NCBI GenBank assembly: GCA_020634875.1
Contig: JACKAX010000030.1
Span: forward strand, 1-45,649
Source of the DNA: Anaerolineales bacterium
GTDB lineage: Bacteria > Chloroflexota > Anaerolineae > Anaerolineales > JABWBV01
Length of the DNA stretch: 45,649 nt
Reading direction: 5' to 3'
A program made the translations under genes and the position numbers. The first letter of the stretch is position 1, and every line of letters starts with the position of its first letter. This document shows, piece after piece, positions 7,565-16,500 of this stretch. Under the pieces are notes generated by a model that was given only the letters and a program-made list of their open reading frames with translations, ran no database searches and had not been told where the DNA came from.

Positions 7565-9064
7565 ATGACCACCCACACTCCCTTCAAACGCACCACCCCC
7601 GAAGCCGAGGGCATCGCCTCCTCGGCGGTTTTGGAATTTATCCAGGCCGTCGAACAACTTTCCGCCCACCCTTTGGATGGCGTGCAGGGCTTTATGCTCC
7701 TGCGCCACGGGAATGTGGTAGCGGAAGGGTGGCGAACCCCATACAGCCCGCAAGCCCCGCACCAACTCTACTCGTTGAGCAAAAGTTTCACCTCCAGCGC
7801 CATCGGTCTGGCCGTCGCCGAGGGCTTGCTCACCGTAGATGACCCGGTCCTGAAATTCTTCCCCGACGATGCACCGGAAAACCCCAGCGAAAATCTGAAA
7901 GCTATGTGCATCCGGCACCTGCTTTCCATGAACACGGGCCACAAGGAAGATACCACCCAGTTTGTCTTCCAGAATCTCCACCAACTCAACCTGTTCAGCA
8001 TGGAAGCGCGCCCCACAGTAGAGCGGGGTGACGACAACTGGCCGCGCGTGTTCTTGTCCCTGCCAGTGGAATACGCGCCCGGTACGTGGTTTGTTTACAA
8101 CACTGCTGCCACCTACATGCTCTCCGCGATCATTACCAAGCTGACCGGACAAACTCTGCTCGATTACCTGTGCCCGCGTCTGTTCGCCCCGCTCGGGATC
8201 GAGAACCCGATCTGGGAAACTGACCCGCGCGGGGTCAACCTCGGCGGAACGGGGTTGAACATCACGACGGAGGACATCGCCCGATTTGGGCAGATGTATT
8301 TGCAAAAGGGGCTTTGGAACGGGCAGCGCATTTTGCCGGAGGCGTGGATCGCCGAAGCGACAAAAGCTACTTCCGACAACAGTAATACCCAAACCAACCC
8401 TGATTGGAAAGTCGGCTACGGCTACCAATTCTGGATGTGCCGCCACAATGCGTACCGCGGGGACGGCGCGTTTGGGCAGTATTGCGTCGTCATGCCGGAA
8501 AAGGACGCGGTGCTGGCGATCAACAGCGGGTTGCGGGATATGCAAGTGGTGTTGGATAAGGTTTGGGAAATTTTGTTGCCCGCGATGCACCCGGAACCGT
8601 TACCCGCGACAAACGTCCCCGCGTTGCAGGAAAAACTGGCAAACCTATCGCTTCCCGTTGTGCAGGGGCAGGCCAACTCGTCTTGGGTGGCGAAGTGTTC
8701 GGGAAAAACATACACATTGGCGCAGAATGAATTGCTGTTAGATAGTGTCACGCTTGAATTTTCGGAGGGGTGCAGTACGATGATCGTGCGGGATCCACGC
8801 GGGGCGCATCCGATCCAGGTGGGGTACGGGGCATGGAAGAACGGAAGGACGGACGCGCGCGGGTACGGTGATGATCCAGTCGCGGCGTCCGGGGCGTGGA
8901 CCGCGGAGGACACGTATGAAGTCCGGCTTTGTTATACTGAACGGGTCTTTTGTCCGATCTTCCGTTTTCATTTCACGGGTGATGAATTGCGCCTAGAAAT
9001 GGAGCCGAATGTTTTTTGGATGGAGACAGATGTCAGGAAGATCATGGGCCAGTTGACGGGATAA
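7565..9064 (+). CDS. serine hydrolase (beta-lactamase class C/EstB family)
   Basis: 499 residues. The catalytic SxxK motif is Ser70-Leu-Ser-Lys73 in LYSLSKSFTSSAIG, and the second motif lies near Tyr178 in PGTWFVYNTAATYMLS. The family contains class C beta-lactamases, D-aminopeptidases and esterases. A C-terminal region of about 120 residues beyond the hydrolase fold is rich in beta strands and resembles an accessory domain. There is no signal peptide, so it is probably cytoplasmic and more likely an esterase or amidase than a beta-lactamase. The start ATG at 7565 follows AAGGAA. It ends the plus-strand cluster and converges with the FAD oxidoreductase gene. Confidence 0.87.
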   Translation: MTTHTPFKRTTPEAEGIASSAVLEFIQAVEQLSAHPLDGVQGFMLLRHGNVVAEGWRTPYSPQAPHQLYSLSKSFTSSAIGLAVAEGLLTVDDPVLKFFPDDAPENPSENLKAMCIRHLLSMNTGHKEDTTQFVFQNLHQLNLFSMEARPTVERGDDNWPRVFLSLPVEYAPGTWFVYNTAATYMLSAIITKLTGQTLLDYLCPRLFAPLGIENPIWETDPRGVNLGGTGLNITTEDIARFGQMYLQKGLWNGQRILPEAWIAEATKATSDNSNTQTNPDWKVGYGYQFWMCRHNAYRGDGAFGQYCVVMPEKDAVLAINSGLRDMQVVLDKVWEILLPAMHPEPLPATNVPALQEKLANLSLPVVQGQANSSWVAKCSGKTYTLAQNELLLDSVTLEFSEGCSTMIVRDPRGAHPIQVGYGAWKNGRTDARGYGDDPVAASGAWTAEDTYEVRLCYTERVFCPIFRFHFTGDELRLEMEPNVFWMETDVRKIMGQLTG

Positions 9065-9097
9065 GTTGTTCGCTTAAATTTGCATGACCCTTTTGCG

Positions 9098-10471
9098 TCA
9101 CCCTTCCGGCAAAATCTTCCCCGGATTCATCAAATTATCGGGGTCGAGCGTGCGCTTAATCGTCCGCATCACCCGCAGTGATCCCGCGTCGTGTTCGATT
9201 TGCATGTACTTTATTTTCCCCAGGCCCACGCCATGCTCGCCGGTGCTGGTGCCGTCCATTGCCAGGGCGCGGCGAACGAGTTGTTCGTTGAGGCGGGAGG
9301 ATTCGGTTAAATCTTCGGGCTTGTTCGGGTCTATCAGTATGAGCAGGTGGAAATTGCCGTCGCCCACGTGCCCGACAATCGTGGCGACCAGGTCGGAGGC
9401 GTCCAGATCACGTTTGGTTTCGGCGATGCACTCGGCGAGGCGGGAGATGGGGACGCACACGTCGGTGGTCAGGGCACGGTGCCCGGGGCGGTAGGCGAGC
9501 GAAGCGTAGTAGGCGTTGTGCCGCGCGGTCCACAGGGCGGTGCGTTCGCTCTGGCTCACCGACCACTTGAAATCACTCCCGCCAAAATCGTGCATGATTT
9601 CCCCGACGATTTCCGCGTTTTCCTTTACCGATGTCTCGGAGCCGTGAAATTCCAAAAACAGGGTGGGCTGTTCGGTCAGCGTCAGGCCGGAAAACTGGTT
9701 GACCGCTTTCACCATCACTTCGTCTAAAAACTCGATCCGGGCAACGGGCACGCCGATTTGCCGGACTTGTGTGACCGCCTGCACTGCCGCATCGAAATCG
9801 CTGAACCCCACAACTGCCGCGGAAATCGCTTCTGGCACGCCTTGCAAGCGGAGCGTCACTTCGGTAATGATGCCCAGCGTCCCTTCCGCGCCGATGAACA
9901 GGTGGGTGAGATCGTACCCCGCGGACGATTTGCGGGCGCGGGTGCCGGTCTTGATTACGTCTCCATCGGGGAGCACCACCGTGAGCATGAGGATGTTCTC
10001 GCTCATCGTGCCGTACCGAACCGCGGTGGTGCCGCTCGCGCGGGTGCTTGCCATCCCCCCAAACGTGGCATCTGCCCCCGGATCGACGGGGAAGAACATC
10101 CCCATCGGACGGAGATGTTTGTCCAACTGTTGGCGGGTGACACCCGCTTGAACGGTGCAATCCAAATCTTCCACACTCACGCGCAAAATCTTGTCCATCC
10201 GGGACAGGTCTACGGACACCCCTCCGTGCGGGGCGAGTACGTGGCCCTCCAACGAACTGCCCGCCCCAAACGGGATGATCGGGGTGTGATATTGTCCGCA
10301 CAACCGGACCACCGCGGAAACCTCGTCCGTGTTGAGGGGGAAGCACACAGCGTCGGGGGGCATGGGGGTGTGGGATGATTCATCTTTCCCGTGTTGGGTT
10401 CGTTCGTATTCGGCGGTGATAAAGCGGTCGCCGAGGAGTTCGGTCAGGGCGTGCGAGAGTTCTGTGTTCAT
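9098..10471 (-). CDS. FAD-binding oxidoreductase (GlcD/D-lactate dehydrogenase-like)
   Basis: 457-residue flavoprotein of the PCMH/VAO family. The FAD-binding segment is IIPFGAGSSLEGHVL with GGVSVDLSRMDKIL after it, then DPGADATFGGMASTRASGTTAVRYG, typical of GlcD. The C-terminal FAD-oxidase domain includes VGHVGDGNFH (metal/substrate His residues) and STGEHGVGLGKIKYM. It probably oxidises D-lactate, glycolate or another 2-hydroxy acid and passes electrons to a quinone or cytochrome. The ATG at 10471 is preceded on this strand by AAAGGATCC. No separate Fe-S subunit (GlcF) is adjacent. Confidence 0.9.
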   Translation of the reverse strand: MNTELSHALTELLGDRFITAEYERTQHGKDESSHTPMPPDAVCFPLNTDEVSAVVRLCGQYHTPIIPFGAGSSLEGHVLAPHGGVSVDLSRMDKILRVSVEDLDCTVQAGVTRQQLDKHLRPMGMFFPVDPGADATFGGMASTRASGTTAVRYGTMSENILMLTVVLPDGDVIKTGTRARKSSAGYDLTHLFIGAEGTLGIITEVTLRLQGVPEAISAAVVGFSDFDAAVQAVTQVRQIGVPVARIEFLDEVMVKAVNQFSGLTLTEQPTLFLEFHGSETSVKENAEIVGEIMHDFGGSDFKWSVSQSERTALWTARHNAYYASLAYRPGHRALTTDVCVPISRLAECIAETKRDLDASDLVATIVGHVGDGNFHLLILIDPNKPEDLTESSRLNEQLVRRALAMDGTSTGEHGVGLGKIKYMQIEHDAGSLRVMRTIKRTLDPDNLMNPGKILPEG

Positions 10472-10557
10472 AATGGATCCTTTTTACTAAAAATCATACT
10501 CCGATTTTTTGACCTCTGCAAAAAGGTGGGGCGGGGATCGCGGTGCGATTATCTCGA

Positions 10558-10593
10558 TTGACTTTGTAGCTCGCGTGTTCTATAATTGACGTA
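10558..10593 (+). promoter_or_regulatory. consensus sigma70 promoter, apparently giving a leaderless mRNA
   Basis: TTGACT (10558-10563), a 17-bp spacer and TATAAT (10581-10586). The ATG of the radical-SAM gene lies at 10593, seven bases from the end of the -10 box, where transcription would be expected to begin. No SD sequence fits in the remaining space. Confidence 0.75.
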
Positions 10594-11765
10594 TGGACGA
10601 GCAATTGCACCTCCTCACCCAAGACATGCACCTGGAGCCGGATGGCGACGGGGAACATACATGCAATCCCGTAATCCACGGGCAGGCGATGGGAAATATT
10701 TCCCTGAAGACTGCGCAAAGCGATTTCATTCCCGTCTCCGAGGTCGTGCTCCCCAACGGGAAAAAGATGAAGGTGCTCAAAACCCTGCTCACCTCTGCGT
10801 GCGAACGGAACTGCTATTATTGTCCTTTCCGCGCGGGGCGGGATATGCGCCGGGCAACCTACAAACCTGAGCAAATGGCGCAAACCTTCATGAACATGCA
10901 GCGAGCCAGGCTGGTCGAAGGGATATTTCTCAGTTCCGGCATTGCGGGCGGCGGCATCCGCACACAGGACAAACTGCTCGATACGGTGGACATTATCCGC
11001 AACAAATACCAATACAAAGGCTACATCCACCTAAAAATCATGCCCGGCTCCGAACACGCCCAGGTCGAGCGTGCCATGCAGCTTGCCAGCCGCATCTCCG
11101 TCAACCTGGAAGCGCCCAACACCGCTCGCCTGGAACAACTTGCCCCCAAGAAAACCTTCACCGAAGAACTGCTCCAACCCCTCCTCTGGGCCGAAGAAAT
11201 TCGCCGGACCCAATCGCCCCACCAAACCTGGAACGGACGTTGGCCCTCCTCCGTGACCCAATTCGTTGTCGGGGCCGTCGGGGAAACCGACCTCGAACTG
11301 CTCGCTACCTCCGAAAAACTCTACCACCAGGCCCACCTCCAACGCACCTACTTCTCCGCGTTCTCCCCCATCCTCGACACCCCCTTCGAGAATCTTCCCC
11401 CCGAAGACCCCCGCCGCGAACATCGTCTCTACCAGGCCTCCTTCCTCTTCCGCGATTACGGCTTCGGCCTTGAAGAAATGCCCTTCGACGACACGGGCAA
11501 CCTCCCTCGCGAAACCGACCCTAAACTCGCCTGGGCGCGCACCCACCTCCTCACCCCCCTCGAAATCAACCGTGCCACCCGCACCGAACTCCTCAAAATC
11601 CCCGGCTTTGGCCTCAAAACCGTCGAAGTCATCCTCCGCCAGCGCCGCCTCAACAAATTCCGCGACCTGAACGACCTCCGCAAACTCGGCATCCTCGCCG
11701 ACCGCGCCGCCCCGTTCATCCTGCTCGATGGTCACCAACCCGCCCGGCAACTGGCGTTGTTTTAG
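10593..11765 (+). CDS. radical SAM protein, putative DNA modification/repair type
   Basis: 390 residues. The Fe-S cluster motif is Cys70-X3-Cys74-X2-Cys77 in SACERNCYYCPF. The following segment (GIFLSSGIAGGGIRTQDKLL and YIHLKIMPG) and a C-terminal helix-hairpin-helix region (residues about 330-375, IPGFGLKTVEVILRQRRLNK) match my recollection of the radical-SAM family often found next to uracil-DNA glycosylase (rSAM_link_UDG). That partner is not adjacent here. The protein is presumed to act on nucleic acid, but the reaction is unknown. Its promoter abuts the start codon, and a terminator follows about 25 bases after the stop, so it is probably monocistronic. Confidence 0.85.
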   Translation: MDEQLHLLTQDMHLEPDGDGEHTCNPVIHGQAMGNISLKTAQSDFIPVSEVVLPNGKKMKVLKTLLTSACERNCYYCPFRAGRDMRRATYKPEQMAQTFMNMQRARLVEGIFLSSGIAGGGIRTQDKLLDTVDIIRNKYQYKGYIHLKIMPGSEHAQVERAMQLASRISVNLEAPNTARLEQLAPKKTFTEELLQPLLWAEEIRRTQSPHQTWNGRWPSSVTQFVVGAVGETDLELLATSEKLYHQAHLQRTYFSAFSPILDTPFENLPPEDPRREHRLYQASFLFRDYGFGLEEMPFDDTGNLPRETDPKLAWARTHLLTPLEINRATRTELLKIPGFGLKTVEVILRQRRLNKFRDLNDLRKLGILADRAAPFILLDGHQPARQLALF

Positions 11766-11790
11766 TATGCCCCACCGTTTCTCGGAAAAA

Positions 11791-11820
11791 AGAACTGCAA
11801 ATCCCCGCAGTTCTTTTTTT
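11791..11820 (+). terminator. rho-independent terminator of the radical-SAM gene
   Basis: Stem AGAACTGC (11791-11798) pairs perfectly with GCAGTTCT (11807-11814) over an eight-base loop, followed by a run of T to 11820. Confidence 0.85.
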
Positions 11821-11825
11821 ATTCG

Positions 11826-11831
11826 TATAAT
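11826..11831 (+). promoter_or_regulatory. candidate -10 box of the GT-C gene
   Basis: TATAAT at 11826-11831 ends eight bases before the ATG at 11839 and directly follows the T-run of the upstream terminator. No convincing -35 is visible; the position where one would fall lies in the terminator stem. The placement mirrors the leaderless arrangement at 10581 and 45308. Confidence 0.45.
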
Positions 11832-11838
11832 GCCCGGC

Positions 11839-13539
11839 ATGATCGCCACCTTCAAGAAACATCCCCTGCCGGTTCTCCTCGCCGTCATCATCCTGCTTCT
11901 GCACCTCCCCGTCCTCTTCGCCCCGGATAGTTACCTCCTCTCCTCCTGGTTCAACACCGACGACGCCTTCTACTACTTCGTCACCGCCCGCAACGTCGCC
12001 ACCGGACATGGCTTCACTTTTGATGGTATCGCCCACACGAACGGATTTCACCCCCTATGGATGTTTATCCTCATTCCCATTTTCGCCATCCCCGACCTCA
12101 TCCTCCCCCTCCGCCTCCTCGCCGCCCTCCTGATCCTCCTCAATCTTGGCACTGCCCTCCTGCTTTATCGCCTCACCCGCCGCCATTTTTCCCCTGGCGT
12201 GGCTTTCCTTACCGCCCTCACCTTCTCCCTCCTCCGCATTATCCACACCGAAACAACGAAAGGCGGCGTGGAAGCGGGACTGAACGTTTTCCTGATCACC
12301 CTCCTCCTCAATCGCCTCGCCGATACCGATCTTCGTAATTTGCGCGGGGTACTGCTCACGAGCGTTGTCGCCTCCCTGACCTTTCTTGCCCGCCTGGACA
12401 ACATCTTCTTCGCCGGGTTTGGTGGGATGTGGCTCCTCCTCAAACAGTGGCACATCCCTGGCCCTCAAACTTCCGAAGTTTGGTATCGAACCCTCCCGAA
12501 ATCTTTGCGTTCAAACTTCGGAAGTTTGGTTGCGTATTTCCTTCCTTTCATGCTTGTCGTCGTCGCTTACATGACCTGGAACCAGATCGGCTTTGGCACG
12601 CTCACCCCGGTCAGTGGGCAAGTCAAACGCTGGTGGGGCACCCTGCCAAACACCCCCTATGGCTTCCCGCCCAAACGCCTGTCCAACTATATTGGTCAGT
12701 TTGTGACAGACGACGAAAGCATCGGCCCGTGGGCGATTATCACAGGCCCGTTCTATCGCACCGCCGAGGGGCTGATCAGTCTGACCGGGCAAGCCCCCAC
12801 GACCGGGGCGCGGCGCGTGGCCCTCGCAGGGTTGGGGGTATTGTTGATTGGGTTAGTTGGTTGGTTGGGTTGGAAAAACCGCGCATGGGTAGGGAAAACG
12901 GTAAGTGGCCTGGGTCTTCTTCCCTTGCTGGCTGGCTGTCTTCTGCAAATCGCCTACTACAAAGTCGGCGGCAGTGTAGCCGAACGAACGTGGTACTGGC
13001 TCCCTGAAATGCTAGTGGTTGTCTTGGCGAGTGGAATGGTGCTGGAAATGCTCTGGCGCGCCACAGGCCACTCATTACTCAATACTCAATATGTTTCACG
13101 CCCAGCTTACCTTGTCACCTTCCTCCTCGCCCTCTTCCTCATCTGGCCCCACCTCACGCGTATTCCCCGCATGTTCTCCGCCGAAACTCGCAACACCGAA
13201 CCCTACTATCTCCGCCGCGCAAACTGGATTGAGGCCAATACCGAACCTGGCGCGCTGATCGGGCTAACGGGCAGCGGTTCTACCGGATATTTCGTCGAAG
13301 GGCGCACGATTGTCAATCTGGATGGGCTAATCAGCAGCGTGACTTATTTCGACGCGATGAAAGCTGGTACAGCAGATCAATATCTTGCAGAAATCGGGCT
13401 GGATTATGTCTTCGGCAACGCGTACATCGTGCAGGAAAGCGATCCGTATGGAGGAATTTTTGAAGGGCGGTTGGAAGAGGTGGGAACGTTTTTGGATGAG
13501 GATCGAGAATTGGAGCTGTGGAAGTTTTCAGGGCAGTAA
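11839..13539 (+). CDS. GT-C-type integral membrane glycosyltransferase-like protein
   Basis: About 566 residues with many hydrophobic helices. The first extracytoplasmic loop contains NTDDAFYYFVTARNVATGHGFTFDG, the acidic motif and 'G-hG-F' pattern of GT-C/ArnT-like lipid-linked sugar transferases, followed by NGFHPLWM. The C-terminal soluble part (GSGSTGYFVEGRTIVNLDGLISS) is common in this group in Chloroflexota. An upstream frame from 11728 is open, but it runs through the terminator, so the ATG at 11839 (or 11830) is preferred. A pair of palindromic repeats is embedded in frame at 12466-12529. The role in surface glycan or lipid modification is inferred. Confidence 0.78.
   Translation: MIATFKKHPLPVLLAVIILLLHLPVLFAPDSYLLSSWFNTDDAFYYFVTARNVATGHGFTFDGIAHTNGFHPLWMFILIPIFAIPDLILPLRLLAALLILLNLGTALLLYRLTRRHFSPGVAFLTALTFSLLRIIHTETTKGGVEAGLNVFLITLLLNRLADTDLRNLRGVLLTSVVASLTFLARLDNIFFAGFGGMWLLLKQWHIPGPQTSEVWYRTLPKSLRSNFGSLVAYFLPFMLVVVAYMTWNQIGFGTLTPVSGQVKRWWGTLPNTPYGFPPKRLSNYIGQFVTDDESIGPWAIITGPFYRTAEGLISLTGQAPTTGARRVALAGLGVLLIGLVGWLGWKNRAWVGKTVSGLGLLPLLAGCLLQIAYYKVGGSVAERTWYWLPEMLVVVLASGMVLEMLWRATGHSLLNTQYVSRPAYLVTFLLALFLIWPHLTRIPRMFSAETRNTEPYYLRRANWIEANTEPGALIGLTGSGSTGYFVEGRTIVNLDGLISSVTYFDAMKAGTADQYLAEIGLDYVFGNAYIVQESDPYGGIFEGRLEEVGTFLDEDRELELWKFSGQ
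12466..12529. repeat. palindromic repeat pair embedded in a coding region
   Basis: CAAACTTCCGAAGTTTGG (12466-12483) and CAAACTTCGGAAGTTTGG (12512-12529) are each near-perfect palindromes and inverted copies of one another, 28 bases apart. They encode the stretch QTSEVWYR...SNFGSLV without breaking the frame. The core matches the intergenic element at 7441-7540. Confidence 0.8.
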
Positions 13540-13566
13540 ATTCGTACAATTCGTGTCGAAAAGTCC

Positions 13567-16500
13567 TTATCGCCAAATCTCAAACGCCAATCCCTTCGCC
13601 TTTGGCCTCCGCTGCGCCCGCGCGTGGAGAAGCATCCTTCGCCCCTCCTCCGTTCTTGTAAAGATCAACTCCCCTCCCCCTACTTCCCTGTACCAATAAT
13701 GCGCGAACGCTTCAGCACGTTCTTTGTTGGAGGCGAGGAGTTTGGGGACGGGGTGGTAGGCGGGTTCGTATCCGGCGGTGTCGCGGAACCAGGTGCGGAG
13801 GACAAACCACATTGGGGCCAGACCGATGTTCGGGAGGCGGGTGTCGTCACGGAGAATGAGATAGCGTTGATCCACGACGGGTTCAAAAATCTGTTCATAG
13901 CTTTCGATGAACACACTGGCGTCTTCGGGGGAGGCGTAATCGAGGAAGACCTGGTAACTGTTGTCGGGGGTTTCGGCGACGCGGACGTAGTCGGGTTGCA
14001 GGTGGCGGCTGACCAGTCCGGCGTCTTTGAGGGCGGCGAGCAGGGCGCGGCCCACGTCTAGCAAAATGGCGTCGGCGGGTTGTTCGACCAGGAATTTGCG
14101 GGCGAGCAGGTACGCACTTCGGGCGTTGAGGACAAACACAAAGATCGTCCCGAAAAACAGGGCGGCAATCACGCACAACATCATCCCATCCGAACCACCT
14201 TCGCTCAAGCCCCCCATAAAAAGCCGAAAAACCACCGAACAAACCAGCATAATACTGCTGATCAGCGTTGCCAAAAATTCCCGGAGCATCCGTTTGAGCG
14301 TGTTTTGGATCGTAAACACTGTGCGAATTTTCAGGTCTTTGGTGTCGAGACGTGTGGCCTTGTAGACAAAATTGCTGTAATCCTCGCCAATCTTCCATAA
14401 ATTGTAGGCTTCATCCCGGCGGGGGATTTGCGTGACCATCCGACGGGTGTATTTGTCGAAATTTGTGTGCTTCATCCCGCGCGTGTACAACTCGAACGCC
14501 ATCTCGGGGCTGACGTGGTTGATGCCTTTGACGATTTGCCCGGCGAGTTCGTTGCCGAGGCCGGGTTGAAGGTTGGAAGGTTGGGGAGGCGTTAAACCTG
14601 CTAACTTGCCAACTTGAAACTTTGCATCCTGAAAACGCTGTTCCGCGGGTGTCATCGGGACGATGCCCCAATACCGTTCGTGCCGTTGAACGAACCGACC
14701 CAAATCCACATCCCCCCGCTCGAACTTTTTCGCGACACAAACGACATCCCAGTTGTGGGCAACTTTCCGTTTCCACGAGGGATCGAGCCGGATCGTGCGC
14801 CCGCGCAGTTGTTGGACAGAGGTGGAGGTGGTAACGCTGGTTAAATCAATCAGCGTGTTCAGCGAGAGCGAATCCCACCCTTCCCCGAAAATCCCACGCG
14901 TGCCCACGAGACATCGCGTGATGCCCAAATCGAATGCTTCCGTGACCATCCGCACATACGTCCGCGAGGACCAATCCTTGCCTTCGCCGGTCACTTCGTA
15001 GATTTGTGGGGAGTCGGTGGGTTTGTAGCGGCAGGTGGCGGTGAGGTGACGGGTTTGGAGCCACGCGTTGAAACGGTCAATGAGGGCGTCGCCATGATCG
15101 GCGTCTACGAGGAGGGTGCGCCCGGTGACGAGCATGGGTTCGAGCGGGTCGGTGCCGGGGTTTTCGACAAGGTGGCGGAAGAGGCGGATAGCGGAACCGG
15201 CGTCGGGGTCGAGGGGGAAGACATCGTCTGACCCCTGCAACACCTGACGGGTCTTCGGAGAACTGTCAGGTGTTTTGGCGAGTTTCTGCACGCCGCTGCT
15301 CATGCGCTCGAAGTCGGTGACAACAACGGCGCGGAGAGTGTCCCCCATGGCTTTGGCTTCTTCGGTGAGGATGTGGGCAACGGCGTGATCTTTGGATTCG
15401 GAGAAGGTGAGGACGAGGTCGCCGGGGGAGCGGCTCTGGCGCATCCCGCGCTCGGTGAGGGTGAGACCGAAAGGGAGGAGAATATCTTTGAGGTGTTTGA
15501 GCAGGGTATGGTCGGCGGGGTCGGGGCTGACCTGGAGGTAGTCGAGGCCGTAGCGTTCGAGGAGGGTGACCCAGTCGGGGAGTTCGAGAGGATCGGTGGC
15601 TTCGAGGGGGATGGGAAGATTTTTTGGCAACGGTATGCCCGCGCGGGTCAGGTAGCGTAAGCCTGCCAGGGCGAGGAGGGGATTCTGGTTCAGCACTTCG
15701 GCCCAGGGCAATGGTGTCCCGTCGGGGTTTTTCTTTTCAAAAAGAGATTGAATCAGCCAGCGTTGGAATTGGGTGCTGGTGGTGAGGGCGGCGGTGGCTT
15801 GCTCGAAGGCGTCTTGGATGTGTTTGAGGTAGTTGGTTTCTTCGCGGGTAGGTTCGGTGAAGTAGACGAGGTCGCGGTAGGGGGCGAGGTCACCTTCTTT
15901 GACGACGGCGGGGGTGGGGACTTCGAAGTCTACGTCGCCGAGGAGGGCGGTGTAGTTTTCGTATTGGAGGTCGGTGTCGGGGTCGGGGAGGGTGGCGGTG
16001 AGGCCGACAACGATGGGGTTGGGAATTTGGCGGATGAGGTGGCGCAGGACGATGGCCCAGTAGTCGAGGAGGTGATGGCATTCGTCGAGGATGACGGTGC
16101 GGACGCCGTAGTCGAGGAGGCTTTGGATGAGGGCGTTGGCGTTGGGGTGGAGGAAGCGGGCGATGTCCACATCTTCGCGGCGAAGGAGATCGTTTTTGAC
16201 GCGGAGGGTGCGATTGTTGCGCTCGCGAGAATAGGCTTTGGGGTTGTTTTGGCGGATGGTTTCGATGCGGGCGAGGGCGTCAGGGGTGGTTTTGACCTGA
16301 CCTTCTTTGACGAGGTCATCGGCCCATTTTTGGAGGGCCATGTCGCGGATGTGGTCCTGGGATTCGGCGGCGGTGGAGATGAGTTGGTAGGTGTAGATGT
16401 TGAGGGGGGCGAGGCGGGACGGGTCTAGGCTGGCGTGGTCGTTGATTTTGGATGGATCATCGAGGAACATTCCCACTTTTTCGCGCCATTGGCCCTGGAT

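Noticed and set aside
7565..9064. Antibiotic-inactivating beta-lactamase
   Set aside because: SxxK is present, but there is no signal peptide and the long C-terminal region and catabolic neighbours fit an esterase or amidase better.
11031..11891. 286-codon minus-strand frame over the radical-SAM gene
   Set aside because: Crosses a terminator and the promoter of the next gene, and is antisense to a protein with clear Fe-S and HhH motifs.
15748..16428. 226-codon plus-strand frame rich in Gly, Glu and Val
   Set aside because: Low-complexity shadow of the helicase gene, whose motifs lie on the minus strand.
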